DNA of 30,129 nucleotides from an uncultured Eubacteriales bacterium (lineage in GTDB: Bacteria; Bacillota; Clostridia; Oscillospirales; Oscillospiraceae), in NCBI GenBank assembly GCA_900546415.1, contig URCY01000019.1, forward strand, positions 1 to 30,129, in the 5' to 3' direction. The notes under the pieces are model-generated. The model made no database searches and was not told where the DNA came from. It was given only the letters and a program-made list of their open reading frames with translations. How positions within the stretch are numbered: the stretch's first letter is position 1; each line of letters begins with the position of its first letter. This document shows positions 14,513-21,822 of the stretch, in pieces. The translations under genes and the position numbers were made by a program.

Positions 14513-16527
14513 ACAAGCTGCTTTTTGCCCTCGTCGGCAACCAAAACTGCGGAAAAACGACGCTTTTCAACCAACTCACCGGCGCAAACCAGCACGTCGG
14601 CAATTTCCCGGGCGTGACGGTCGACAGCAAGACCGGCCTCCTGCGCGGCACGAAAAGCTGCGAGATTGCCGACCTGCCGGGCATCTATTCCATGCGCCCC
14701 TACACCGCCGAGGAATTCGTCACACGGGATTTCGTGCTCAACGAGCACCCGGACGGCATCATCAACATCGTCGACGCGACGAACATCGAGCGCAACCTGT
14801 ACCTGACGCTGCAGCTGCTCGAGCTGCGCATCCCGATGGTGCTGGCGCTGAACATGATGGACGAGGTGCGCGGCAACGGCGGCACGATCGACGTGCAGAA
14901 AATGTCGGAGGAGCTGGGCATCCCGGTCGTTCCGATCGTCGCAGCCAAAAACGAGGGCATCGACGAGCTGATCGACTGCGCCGTGCGCACTGCGCGCGAG
15001 AAAATTCTGCCGCAGCGCGTCGATTTCTGCGACGACGGCCCGGTGCACCGCTGCATCCACGCCGTCTCCCACCTGATCGAGGATCACGCCGAGCGCGCCG
15101 GGATTGCCCGCCGCTTTGCCGCGACGAAAATGATCGAGGGCGACGCGGACATCATCAAGCGTCTCGCCGTCAACCAAAATGAGCTGGAGCTGCTCGAGCA
15201 CAGCATCGTCGAGATGGAGGACGAGGGCGGCCTCGACCGCAACGCGGCCATTGCGTCCATGCGCTATGATTACATCGAGCGCCTGTGCGGCAAGACCGTC
15301 GTCAAGTGCCGCGAGAGCCGCGAGCACATCCGCAGCGTCCGGATCGACCGGGTGCTCACAAACAAATATGCCGCGCTGCCGCTCTTCGTCGGCATCATGC
15401 TGCTGATCTTCTGGCTGACCTTCGACGTCGTCGGCGCGGGCTTGCAGGATCTGCTGGCGCTCGGCATCGATAAGCTCGGCGCGCTGGCCGACCGCGGCCT
15501 GACCGCCTACGGCATGAACCCCGTGATCCACAGCCTCGTCGTCAAGGGCATCTTCGCGGGCGTGGGCAGCGTCGTGAGCTTCCTGCCGATCATCGTTGTG
15601 CTGTTCTTCTTCCTGTCCATTCTGGAGGACACCGGCTATATGGCGCGCGTCGCCTTCGTGATGGATAAGCTCCTGCGCCGTCTCGGTCTCTCCGGCCGCA
15701 GCTTCGTGCCGATGATCATCGGCTTCGGCTGCACCGTCCCGGCCGTCATGGCCACGCGCACCCTGCCCTCCCAGCGCGACCGCCGCATGACCATTCTGCT
15801 GACGCCGTTCATGTCCTGCTCGGCGAAAATTCCGATCTATGCGGCCGTCTCCGCCGCGTTTTTCCCGCAATATGCCGCGCTGACCATGGGCGTGCTCTAT
15901 TTCGGCGGGATGCTGGTCGGCGTGCTGCTGGCGCTCGTGATGAACAAGACCGCCTTCCGCGGCAAGCCCGTCCCCTTCGTGATGGAGCTGCCGAATTACC
16001 GCCTCCCGTCGTTCAAAAGCGTCATGATGCTGCTGTGGGACAAGGCAAAGGACTTTTTGCAGCGGGCGTTCACGGTGATCTTCGTGGCGACGCTGGTCAT
16101 CTGGTTCCTGCAATCCTTCGACACGCGGCTGAACTTCGTGCAGGACAGCTCCAAGAGCCTGCTGGCGCTGATCGGCCGCTGGATCTCGCCGATCTTCCGC
16201 CCGCTGGGCTTCGAGGACTGGCGCATCTCCACCGCCCTCATCACCGGCTTCACCGCCAAGGAGGCCGTTATCAGCACGATGGGTGTGCTGATGGGCGTCG
16301 GCTCGACCGCCGAGCTGACGCGCGCCCTGCCCGCCCTGTTCACGATCGCCTCGGCGCTCAGCTTCCTGACCTTCACCCTGCTCTACACGCCCTGCGTCGC
16401 GGCCACAGCCGCCATCGGGCGCGAGCTGGGCGGCCGCTGGCGCGGTGCGCTCGTTGCGGTGTTCCAGTGCGTGATCGCGTGGCTCGTGGCGCTGCTGGTC
16501 TATCAGGGCGTGTGCCTGCTGTTCTGA
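14509..16527 (+). CDS. feoB: Ferrous iron transporter B (GTPase-coupled)
   Basis: This 672-residue protein imports Fe(II) across the membrane. The N-terminal G domain has G1 GNQNCGKTT (10-18), a G2 threonine in NFPGVTVDS, G3 DLPG (55-58) and G4 NMMDE (115-119). A helical GDI-like segment leads to the membrane region from about residue 285. There the two Gate repeats with GCTVPAVMATR and CSAKIPIYA carry the conserved Cys residues, and the C-terminus contains YTPCVAATAAIGRE. G1 has NQN in place of the more common NPN, a mild variation. Start and spacing follow from the ATGA overlap with feoA. A small Cys-rich protein gene begins 1 nt after its stop. Confidence 0.96.
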   Translation: MNKLLFALVGNQNCGKTTLFNQLTGANQHVGNFPGVTVDSKTGLLRGTKSCEIADLPGIYSMRPYTAEEFVTRDFVLNEHPDGIINIVDATNIERNLYLTLQLLELRIPMVLALNMMDEVRGNGGTIDVQKMSEELGIPVVPIVAAKNEGIDELIDCAVRTAREKILPQRVDFCDDGPVHRCIHAVSHLIEDHAERAGIARRFAATKMIEGDADIIKRLAVNQNELELLEHSIVEMEDEGGLDRNAAIASMRYDYIERLCGKTVVKCRESREHIRSVRIDRVLTNKYAALPLFVGIMLLIFWLTFDVVGAGLQDLLALGIDKLGALADRGLTAYGMNPVIHSLVVKGIFAGVGSVVSFLPIIVVLFFFLSILEDTGYMARVAFVMDKLLRRLGLSGRSFVPMIIGFGCTVPAVMATRTLPSQRDRRMTILLTPFMSCSAKIPIYAAVSAAFFPQYAALTMGVLYFGGMLVGVLLALVMNKTAFRGKPVPFVMELPNYRLPSFKSVMMLLWDKAKDFLQRAFTVIFVATLVIWFLQSFDTRLNFVQDSSKSLLALIGRWISPIFRPLGFEDWRISTALITGFTAKEAVISTMGVLMGVGSTAELTRALPALFTIASALSFLTFTLLYTPCVAATAAIGRELGGRWRGALVAVFQCVIAWLVALLVYQGVCLLF

Positions 16528-16528
16528 A

Positions 16529-16696
16529 ATGCGTCCGCTCGATTGGCTCGTGCTGGCGCTCGTCGCCCTCTGGCTGGCGGCCGCCCTGCTGTTCCTGCTG
16601 CGCAGGAAAAAGCGCGGCTGCGGCTCCTGCGGCGGCTGCGGCGGCTGCGGCGGCTGCGGCGGAAGCTGCGCCGCCTGCCCGCACTGCAAAAAATAA
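16529..16696 (+). CDS. FeoB-associated Cys-rich membrane protein, 55 aa
   Basis: This short gene starts 1 nt after the feoB stop and encodes 55 residues. A single membrane helix (about 5-24) is followed by RRKK and a tail with eight cysteines (31, 34, 37, 40, 43, 47, 50, 53), mostly in C-G-G steps. It fits the FeoB-associated Cys-rich membrane protein family, which takes the place of FeoC in many Clostridia and is thought to handle Fe(II) or sense redox state on the cytoplasmic side. No separate ribosome site is obvious, so translation is probably coupled to feoB. The Cys run is longer and more regular than usual. A frame check from ATG 16529 to TAA 16694-16696 is clean. Confidence 0.85.
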   Translation: MRPLDWLVLALVALWLAAALLFLLRRKKRGCGSCGGCGGCGGCGGSCAACPHCKK

Positions 16697-16700
16697 ACCG

Positions 16701-16734
16701 ACGCCGCCGCTTTGCAAATGCAAAGCGGCGGCGT
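16701..16734. terminator. Bidirectional terminator between feo operon and dehydrogenase
   Basis: A perfect 15-bp stem (16701-16715 with 16720-16734) with AAAT loop. On the - strand a T-rich stretch follows (complement of 16690-16697), and the convergent genes end on both sides, so it likely stops transcription from both directions. Confidence 0.8.
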
Positions 16735-16740
16735 TCTGTC

Positions 16741-17700
16741 TCAGGGATTCACAACGTTGATCGGATGCCCGGCGAGGTAGGCGCGGAGATTCTCGGCGGC
16801 GAGACGGTGCAGCCGGATGCGCGTCTCCTTCGGCGCCCATGCGATGTGCGGCGTGAGGATGCAGCGCGGCGCGGTCAGCAGCGGGTGCCCGGCTGGGATC
16901 GGCTCGACCGTCACAACGTCCGCGCCGTAGCCGCCGAGCGTCCCGGCGTGCAGCGCGTCCGCAACGGCCTGCTCGTCGACCAGCGCCCCGCGCGCGGTGT
17001 TGAGCAGCAGCGCGCCGGGCTTCATCTTTTGCAGCGCGGCAGCGTCGATCAGGCGGTTGCTCTGCGGCGTCAGCGGGCAGTGCAGCGAGATCACGTCGCT
17101 CTGCGTCAGGAGCTCGTCGAGCGTCGTGTAGCGCGCACCCTCCGGAACGACCTTCTCGTGCCGCGCCGTGACGAGCAGACGCATATCGAGCGCCAGCGCA
17201 AGGCGTCCAACGGCCTGCCCGATCGCGCCGTAGCCGATCAGCCCCATGGTCTTGCCCGCAAGCTCCGTCAGCGGCGCGCGCAGGCAGCAGAAGTCGGGGC
17301 AGTTCGTCCAGTCGCCGCGGTGCACCAGCGCGTTATATTGCCCGACCTGCTGCGTCAGCTCCAGCAGCAGCGCCAGCGTCATCTGCGCGACCGCGCCGGT
17401 GGAATAGCCCACGATGTTGCAGACGGGAATGCCGCGCGCCCGGGCGGCGTCAAGGTCGACGATGTTATAGCCCGTGGCCAGCAGCCCGATCAGCTCCAGA
17501 CGCGGCGCGGCCTGCATGGCCGGCGCGTCGAGCGGCACCTTGTTCGTGAAGATCACCTGCGCGTCGGCGATGCGCGCGGCCAGCAGCTCCGGCGGCGTCC
17601 GGTCATAGACCGTCAGGTCGCCGAGCCGCTCCAGCTCCTCCCAGCTCAGATCGCCGGGGTTCGAGGCGTAGCCGTCGAGAATGACGATCTTCTTTTTCAT
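16741..17700 (-). CDS. D-2-hydroxyacid dehydrogenase (glycerate dehydrogenase-like)
   Basis: This 319-residue NAD-dependent dehydrogenase reduces 2-keto acids to D-2-hydroxy acids. Seen: catalytic-domain start KKIVILDGYASNPGDLSWEE, a substrate loop LLATGYNIVDLDAA, the Rossmann motif GLIGYGAIGQAVGR (about 153-166), Arg in LNTARGALVDE (R237), Glu266 and His285 in TPHIAWAPKETR. The HIAWA form and the C-terminal NVVNP tail are typical of the HprA-like glycerate/hydroxypyruvate group. The start codon overlaps the stop of the upstream membrane protein gene by 4 nt. The in vivo substrate (hydroxypyruvate, glyoxylate or other) cannot be decided from sequence. Confidence 0.92.
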   Translation of the reverse strand: MKKKIVILDGYASNPGDLSWEELERLGDLTVYDRTPPELLAARIADAQVIFTNKVPLDAPAMQAAPRLELIGLLATGYNIVDLDAARARGIPVCNIVGYSTGAVAQMTLALLLELTQQVGQYNALVHRGDWTNCPDFCCLRAPLTELAGKTMGLIGYGAIGQAVGRLALALDMRLLVTARHEKVVPEGARYTTLDELLTQSDVISLHCPLTPQSNRLIDAAALQKMKPGALLLNTARGALVDEQAVADALHAGTLGGYGADVVTVEPIPAGHPLLTAPRCILTPHIAWAPKETRIRLHRLAAENLRAYLAGHPINVVNP

Positions 17701-18116
17701 GCGCCCCAGAACTCCCGCGCAGCCTTGCGCTGAACATACATGAACCAGACAAAGGCCAGCACGGGCAGCACGATCATTGCCAGGTCGAAATAGATCAGCC
17801 CGGAGAGCTTCACAACGTAGCTCAGCAGCGTGTAGACCACGGCGAGCACCAGCATCACGACGCTGAAGATCACGCAGCGCGGGAAGATGTAGTCGATGAA
17901 GCCGAGGGCGTCGAGGCAGTCCGCAGGCTTGCAGTTGCCGGGATAGATGAACTTGTTGTCAACCAGCTCGCAGGTCACGCGCAGACGGATCGCGCTGTAG
18001 AGCGCATAGGCGGCGCAGCCGACCAGCATCACGATCAGCACGATGCGGAAGGTGTTGTCCAATGCCGCCCCGCCGGCCGTCTCGGTCGTCTTTGCCGCGT
18101 CGAAAAGCAGTTTCAT
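17697..18116 (-). CDS. Small membrane protein of unknown function
   Basis: I do not recognise this 139-residue protein. It has one hydrophobic segment near residues 24-45, a loop with three Cys (including VTCELVDNKFIYPGNCKPADC), then two further helices (about 80-105 and 108-128) and a charged C-terminus. A GGAGG site lies 7 nt before the ATG. It is first in a two-gene operon with the dehydrogenase (4-nt overlap), so a link to the same metabolite is possible but unproven. Confidence 0.8.
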   Translation of the reverse strand: MKLLFDAAKTTETAGGAALDNTFRIVLIVMLVGCAAYALYSAIRLRVTCELVDNKFIYPGNCKPADCLDALGFIDYIFPRCVIFSVVMLVLAVVYTLLSYVVKLSGLIYFDLAMIVLPVLAFVWFMYVQRKAAREFWGA

Positions 18117-18145
18117 AGTGTGGCCTCCATAAATTTGATAGCTTC

Positions 18146-18174
18146 ATTATAACAATTGTGCGGCGGAAATGCAA
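18146..18174 (-). promoter_or_regulatory. Promoter of the membrane protein/dehydrogenase operon
   Basis: On the - strand TTGCAT (18174-18169), 17 nt, then TATAAT (18151-18146). It is divergent to the prfC promoter, with an inverted repeat between them. Confidence 0.75.
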
Positions 18175-18203
18175 CCGAAAGCCTTGTATTTCCGCCGCAA
18201 TTG
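18153..18203. repeat. Inverted repeat between divergent promoters
   Basis: An 11-bp perfect inverted repeat (GCGGCGGAAAT at 18160-18170, ATTTCCGCCGC at 18188-18198) has a 17-nt centre. Outside it both arms carry CAATTG (18153-18158 and 18198-18203), so the symmetry extends with a 2-nt offset. Each arm reaches the -35 box of one of the divergent promoters. Confidence 0.8.
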
Positions 18204-18212
18204 TGGTAAAAT
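18184..18212 (+). promoter_or_regulatory. Promoter of prfC
   Basis: TTGTAT (18184-18189), 17 nt, TAAAAT (18207-18212). A TTGACA at 18222 has no matching -10. The predicted leader of prfC is about 120 nt long. Confidence 0.65.
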
Positions 18213-18237
18213 AAATTAGTTTTGACACATCATTCCA

Positions 18238-18342
18238 CGCGCCGATGTCCGGCGCGGCAAACAGGACGGTATCGAATATGGGAATTCCGCATTAAACGCC
18301 CTTCCGGGATTCGATCAAACATACGGAAGGAGTAAAGATATT
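18238..18342 (+). promoter_or_regulatory. Structured 5' leader of prfC with possible SD-sequestering switch
   Basis: Three elements are seen. A 7-bp hairpin pairs 18238-18244 with 18250-18256. A second hairpin pairs ATCGAAT (18271-18277) with ATTCGAT (18309-18315), extended by GGAA (18281-18284) with TTCC (18302-18305). A third, competing pairing joins CCTTCCG (18300-18306) with CGGAAGG (18324-18330), which is the Shine-Dalgarno region. The second and third use the same bases and exclude each other, so ribosome access could be switched. Not a riboswitch class I recognise. Confidence 0.5.
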
Positions 18343-19941
18343 ATGTCAACCTTACAACAGGAGATCAGCCGCCGCCGGACCTTCGCGATCATTTCGCATC
18401 CGGACGCCGGTAAGACCACCCTCACCGAAAAATTCCTGCTCTACGGCGGAGCGATCGCGCAGGCGGGCGCCGTCAAGGGCAAAAAGAACGCGCGCGCGGC
18501 CGTCTCGGACTGGATGGAGATCGAGAAGCAGCGCGGCATTTCCGTGACCTCGTCGGTCATGCAGTTCCAGTACGAGGGCTTCTGCATCAACATCCTCGAC
18601 ACGCCGGGCCACCAGGACTTCTCAGAGGACACCTACCGCACGCTGATGGCGGCGGACTCGGCCGTCATGGTCATCGACGGCGCAAAGGGCGTCGAGCCGC
18701 AGACGCGCAAGCTCTTCAAGGTCTGCGCCATGCGCCACATCCCGATCTTCACCTTCATCAACAAGCTCGACCGCGAGGCCAAGGATCCGTTCGATCTGCT
18801 CGACGAGCTGGAAAAGGAGCTGGGCATCGAGACCTACGCCGTCAACTGGCCGATCGGCTGCGGCAAGGAGTTTCAGGGCGTCTATGACCGCCAGCAGCGC
18901 CAGATTTTGTTCTTCTCGGGCGTCTCGGGCAAGAAGCGCGCGGAAAAAATGGAGGTCGCGCTCGATTCCGGGCTGGTCGACGAGATGCTCGGTGAGCGCC
19001 GCGCCGCCCAGCTGCGCGACGACGTCGAGCTGCTCGGCGCGGGACGTGAATTCGACATGGACGAGGTGCGCGCCGGCACGCTCAGCCCTGTGTTCTTCGG
19101 CTCGGCGCTGACGAATTTCGGCGTGGAGCCGTTCCTCGAGGCGTTCCTGCGCATGACGCCGCCGCCCCTGCCCAGAACGGCCGACTGCGGCGTGATCGAC
19201 ACCTTTGATCCCGATTTTTCGGCCTTTGTCTTCAAAATTCAGGCAAACATGAACAAGGCGCACCGCGACCGGCTGGCCTTCCTGCGCATCTGCTCGGGCA
19301 AATACGAGCGCGAGGCTGAGGTCTTCCATGTGCAGGGCAACCGCAAGCTGCGCCTGTCTCAGCCGCAGCAGATGATGGCGCAGGAGCGCGAGATCATCAA
19401 CGAGGCCTATGCCGGAGACATCATCGGCGTGTTCGACCCCGGCATCTTCTCCATCGGCGACACGCTGACCGTTCCGGGCAAAAAGTTCAAATTCTCGGGC
19501 ATTCCGACCTTCGCGCCGGAGCATTTCTCCCGCGTCAGCCCGAAGGACACCATGAAGCGCAAGCAGTTCGTCAAGGGCACGGAGCAGATCGCGCAGGAGG
19601 GCGCGATCCAGATCTTCCGCGTGCCGAACACCGGCATGGAGGAGGTCATCGTCGGCGTCGTCGGCACGCTGCAATTCGACGTGTTCCGCTATCGGATGCT
19701 GTCGGAATACGGCGTGGAGCTGCGCATGGAGGGGCTACCCTACGAGGTTCTGCGCTTCATCAAAAAAAGTCCCTGCGACGAAAAGGAGCTTTATCTCTCC
19801 TCCGACTGTGAGCTGCTTGAGGATTATCGCGGCCATAAGCTGCTGGTGTTCTCCAGCCCGTGGGCGATCGACTTCATCCTGCGCCGCAATCCGGGGCTGG
19901 AGCTGAGCGAGACGCTTAACGAGGACGAGGCAACGCAGTAA
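18343..19941 (+). CDS. prfC: Peptide chain release factor 3
   Basis: This 532-residue translational GTPase recycles RF1/RF2 from the ribosome after peptide release. G1 is SHPDAGKTTLTEK (from residue 19), switch I contains KQRGISVTSSVMQF, G3 is DTPGHQDFSEDTYRTL, and G4 is NKLDREAKDPFDLLDELE. The insertion GKKNARAAVSDWMEIE distinguishes RF3 from EF-G. Length equals the usual RF3 (about 530). GGAAGGAG at 18325-18332 is a strong ribosome site 10 nt before the ATG, but the leader can pair with it. It appears monocistronic, with a strong terminator 44 nt after the stop. Confidence 0.96.
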   Translation: MSTLQQEISRRRTFAIISHPDAGKTTLTEKFLLYGGAIAQAGAVKGKKNARAAVSDWMEIEKQRGISVTSSVMQFQYEGFCINILDTPGHQDFSEDTYRTLMAADSAVMVIDGAKGVEPQTRKLFKVCAMRHIPIFTFINKLDREAKDPFDLLDELEKELGIETYAVNWPIGCGKEFQGVYDRQQRQILFFSGVSGKKRAEKMEVALDSGLVDEMLGERRAAQLRDDVELLGAGREFDMDEVRAGTLSPVFFGSALTNFGVEPFLEAFLRMTPPPLPRTADCGVIDTFDPDFSAFVFKIQANMNKAHRDRLAFLRICSGKYEREAEVFHVQGNRKLRLSQPQQMMAQEREIINEAYAGDIIGVFDPGIFSIGDTLTVPGKKFKFSGIPTFAPEHFSRVSPKDTMKRKQFVKGTEQIAQEGAIQIFRVPNTGMEEVIVGVVGTLQFDVFRYRMLSEYGVELRMEGLPYEVLRFIKKSPCDEKELYLSSDCELLEDYRGHKLLVFSSPWAIDFILRRNPGLELSETLNEDEATQ

Positions 19942-19985
19942 GTGCGGGTAAAGCGAAGCATAGCCTCGCAGGGATATACATTTCA

Positions 19986-20032
19986 GTGATAAAAACGGTA
20001 GGTTTTATTGAAAAACCTACCGTTTTTATCAC
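19986..20032 (+). terminator. Strong terminator after prfC
   Basis: A perfect 21-bp stem (19986-20006 with 20012-20032) with a 5-nt loop and A-rich/T-rich lower arms. The T-run sits inside the 3' arm, so it may work on either strand. Confidence 0.85.
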
Positions 20033-20033
20033 C

Positions 20034-20056
20034 GCACGGCCGTGATACGGCCGTGC
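20034..20056. repeat. Second hairpin downstream of prfC
   Basis: A 10-bp perfect stem (20034-20043 with 20047-20056) with GAT loop follows directly on the terminator. No T-tract. Its role is unknown. Confidence 0.6.
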
Positions 20057-20077
20057 AGTCCGAAAAAAGTGATATAA

Positions 20078-20124
20078 GGGAAGCTCTGATACTGATTCTT
20101 GATTAAAATATTAAATCAAGAATC
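20078..20124. repeat. Dispersed repeat copy A with hairpin
   Basis: Bases 20078-20101 match 23486-23509 at 22 of 24 positions (core CTCTGAT-n-CTGATTCTTG). Part of it also forms an 11-bp hairpin (GATTCTTGATT at 20094-20104 with AATCAAGAATC at 20114-20124). Both copies lie between convergent genes, which suggests a short intergenic repeat family. Confidence 0.7.
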
Positions 20125-20151
20125 CCGTGTGCTGCGCACACTCGCGCGGTA

Positions 20152-20190
20152 TAAGAAAATCGGGACGCGGCAAGGGCTTGCCGCGTCCCG
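20152..20190 (-). terminator. Terminator of thiT-thiN
   Basis: A 13-14-bp perfect stem (20161-20174 with 20177-20190). On the - strand it is followed by ATTTTCTTAT, 19 nt after the thiN stop. Confidence 0.85.
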
Positions 20191-20208
20191 AACCTGCTTT
20201 CCGGGGAT

Positions 20209-20847
20209 TTATTTCGGCTCTATGACGAGAAACACGCTTCCGTCAACGAGCGTGACGGTCGCGGGGACGGCGGCGCTCTCGTTGCTGGCGCCCAAGGGGA
20301 AGGCGGACGTCAGCCGGTGCCGCTCCAGCGGGTATTTCGCGTCGGCGATCGAGACGACGGCGCTTTCCGTCGCCGCGAAGAGCGAGAAAAACCGATTTGG
20401 CGCGACGGTGCGCCGATCGCCGCTTCCGCAGAGCGCGCAGACGGTGCAGTGCTCGTCGATCAGGACGCCGTCGGCCTGCCGCTCCTTGAGAAAGAGCAGC
20501 GCCTGAAGATTTGCAAGACTGTGCGAGAGGCGTTTGCCGCCGAGCGCGCCGAAGATCTCAAAGCGGCGAAAGCCGCGCTTCAGACCCTCGCGCAGCGCCG
20601 AGATCGTGTCCGTGTCGTCCTTGACGGACGGCAGCAGCACGCAGGGCACGCCGTCCGGGCGGAAGCCCAGCGAATCGGTGTCGCCGACGAAGAGATCCGG
20701 CTCCACGCCCAGACAGTGCAGATAGCGGTAGCCCGCGTCGGCGGCGATCACGAACGCGGCCGGATGCGCCTCGGCGCGGTCGCGATACAGCTCCGGCGAG
20801 AAGTCGCCTGCGGCGACGATGCGGCAAACGTCCTCCCCCTGTCTCAT
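20209..20847 (-). CDS. thiN: Thiamine pyrophosphokinase
   Basis: This 212-residue enzyme transfers pyrophosphate from ATP to thiamine to make TPP. Seen: AADAGYRYLHCLGVEPDLFVGDTDS with the acidic metal site (about 36-59), VKDDTDTISALREGL (usual KDKTD-ELAL), and FGALGGKRLSHSLANLQ (usual GRLDH; Asp is replaced by Ser here). The C-terminal beta domain ends in VDGSVFLVIEPK. The ATG overlaps the thiT stop by 4 nt, so imported thiamine is activated by the next gene product. Regulated by the TPP riboswitch upstream of thiT. The D-to-S change in the GR-DH motif may affect activity and deserves notice. Confidence 0.9.
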   Translation of the reverse strand: MRQGEDVCRIVAAGDFSPELYRDRAEAHPAAFVIAADAGYRYLHCLGVEPDLFVGDTDSLGFRPDGVPCVLLPSVKDDTDTISALREGLKRGFRRFEIFGALGGKRLSHSLANLQALLFLKERQADGVLIDEHCTVCALCGSGDRRTVAPNRFFSLFAATESAVVSIADAKYPLERHRLTSAFPLGASNESAAVPATVTLVDGSVFLVIEPK

Positions 20848-21512
20848 CTGCGCTCGAAATTCTTGGAGACGGCGGGGATGCGATAGATCAGCGCCGCGAC
20901 GGCCGCCGTCAGAACGATCTCGGGCAGCATATACAGCGCGTTATAAATCAGCGAATAGAGCAGCGCAAGGCCTCTGCCGGACAGATGCTCCATGATCCAG
21001 CCGGAGATCGCCAGATCCTTCGCGGCGCTCTCGGTGAAGAACCAGTCCGCCCATGCGCCGTAGAACAGGAAGCCGGAGAGCACATGGAAGGCGTAGCAGA
21101 TCACCTGCGCAACGACGCCGCCGAGCACCAGCCGCAGGCAGCCGCCCTTCTTGCGGGCAAAGATGCCGCCGAGGCCGAGCGAGGTATAGGCTAGGAAATA
21201 GTCCAGCAGGACGACGCAGATCGCCATCCAGAGCGCCATATAAGAGTCGGAATCCGGCGTGAAGAGCGCCGCGACGGTCTTAAAGCCCATGAAGATCTGG
21301 ATGACGGCGTAGACCGCGGCGCTGCCGAGGCCCCATTTCAGGCCGTACATATAGGAGATCAGGATGATCGGGAGCATCGAGGCCAGCGTCAGCGTGCCGC
21401 CGAAGCGGAGCTGCAAAAACGGAATGAATTCCGAGACGAGCGCCAGCACCGAGGCGACGGCGATCAGCATGGCAGACGTGACCAGTCTGCGGGTGGTTTG
21501 TTGTGATTTCAT
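20844..21512 (-). CDS. thiT: Thiamine transporter S component ThiT
   Basis: This 222-residue membrane protein has six predicted helices and the ThiT features: TTRRLVTSAMLIAVASVLAL start, FGGTLTLASMLPIILISYMYGLKWGLGSAAVYAVIQ, and a Trp/Tyr-rich stretch (FLFYGAWADWFF) of the kind that forms the thiamine pocket. It works with the general ECF module encoded elsewhere. ATG 21512 is chosen because GGGAGGAA precedes it at 5-6 nt; an earlier ATG (21530) has no such site. The TPP riboswitch and terminator lie directly upstream, and thiN overlaps its end. Confidence 0.93.
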   Translation of the reverse strand: MKSQQTTRRLVTSAMLIAVASVLALVSEFIPFLQLRFGGTLTLASMLPIILISYMYGLKWGLGSAAVYAVIQIFMGFKTVAALFTPDSDSYMALWMAICVVLLDYFLAYTSLGLGGIFARKKGGCLRLVLGGVVAQVICYAFHVLSGFLFYGAWADWFFTESAAKDLAISGWIMEHLSGRGLALLYSLIYNALYMLPEIVLTAAVAALIYRIPAVSKNFERR

Positions 21513-21531
21513 GGTTCCTCCCTGAATCAAT

Positions 21532-21575
21532 AAAAAAATTCCGCACGCAAACCGTTCTCGGAAAGCATTGCGGAA
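21532..21575 (-). terminator. Riboswitch-controlled terminator before thiT
   Basis: GCATTGCGGAA (21565-21575) pairs with TTCCGCACGC (21539-21548) with one bulge, followed on the - strand by seven T. It lies between the riboswitch and the thiT ribosome site, as expected for transcription attenuation. Confidence 0.85.
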
Positions 21576-21581
21576 GTCAGA

Positions 21582-21678
21582 TTCTTTCCCTACGACGGCA
21601 TGATCCGTATCAGGTTCGCGGGTCAGGGCGTCTGTCGCCCAATCTCAGCCGAAAGCATCCGGCACCCCGAAGAAGGTT
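21582..21678 (-). ncRNA. TPP riboswitch (THI element)
   Basis: Read on the - strand: GGGGTGCC near the 5' side, GCTGAGA (complement of 21641-21655 region), a variable stem, then GAACCTGATACGGATCATGC and CGTAGGGA. These are the conserved blocks of the TPP aptamer in correct order. TPP binding is expected to favour the terminator just downstream and shut off thiT-thiN. Confidence 0.96.
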
Positions 21679-21694
21679 CTATGCGGTTATGCTC

Positions 21695-21723
21695 AGTATA
21701 CTCTATGCGCGCGAAAATGTCAA
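21695..21723 (-). promoter_or_regulatory. Promoter of thiT-thiN
   Basis: On the - strand a perfect TTGACA (21723-21718), 17 nt and TATACT (21700-21695), starting transcription just before the riboswitch. Confidence 0.88.
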
Positions 21724-21752
21724 GAGAACCCAGCCGTGTTTCCTGATAATCC

Positions 21753-21781
21753 TTGCAAATAGGGGGAAAATATGGTATATT
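21753..21781 (+). promoter_or_regulatory. Promoter of smsC-smsB
   Basis: TTGCAA (21753-21758), 17 nt, TATATT (21776-21781) with TG at 21773-21774 (extended -10). It is back to back with the thiT promoter, 29 bp apart. Confidence 0.75.
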
Positions 21782-21822
21782 GTTGAAAACGGAACATTCT
21801 ACAGAAAACCGAGGTTATTCAA

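Noticed and set aside
14446..16689. 747-codon - strand frame opposite feoB
   Set aside because: FeoB on the + strand has complete G motifs and membrane regions; the opposite frame is His/Asp/Arg-rich and also runs through the Cys-rich small gene.
18222..18250. TTGACA at 18222-18227 as a second prfC promoter
   Set aside because: No acceptable -10 lies 16-18 nt downstream; the TTGTAT/TAAAAT pair upstream is better.
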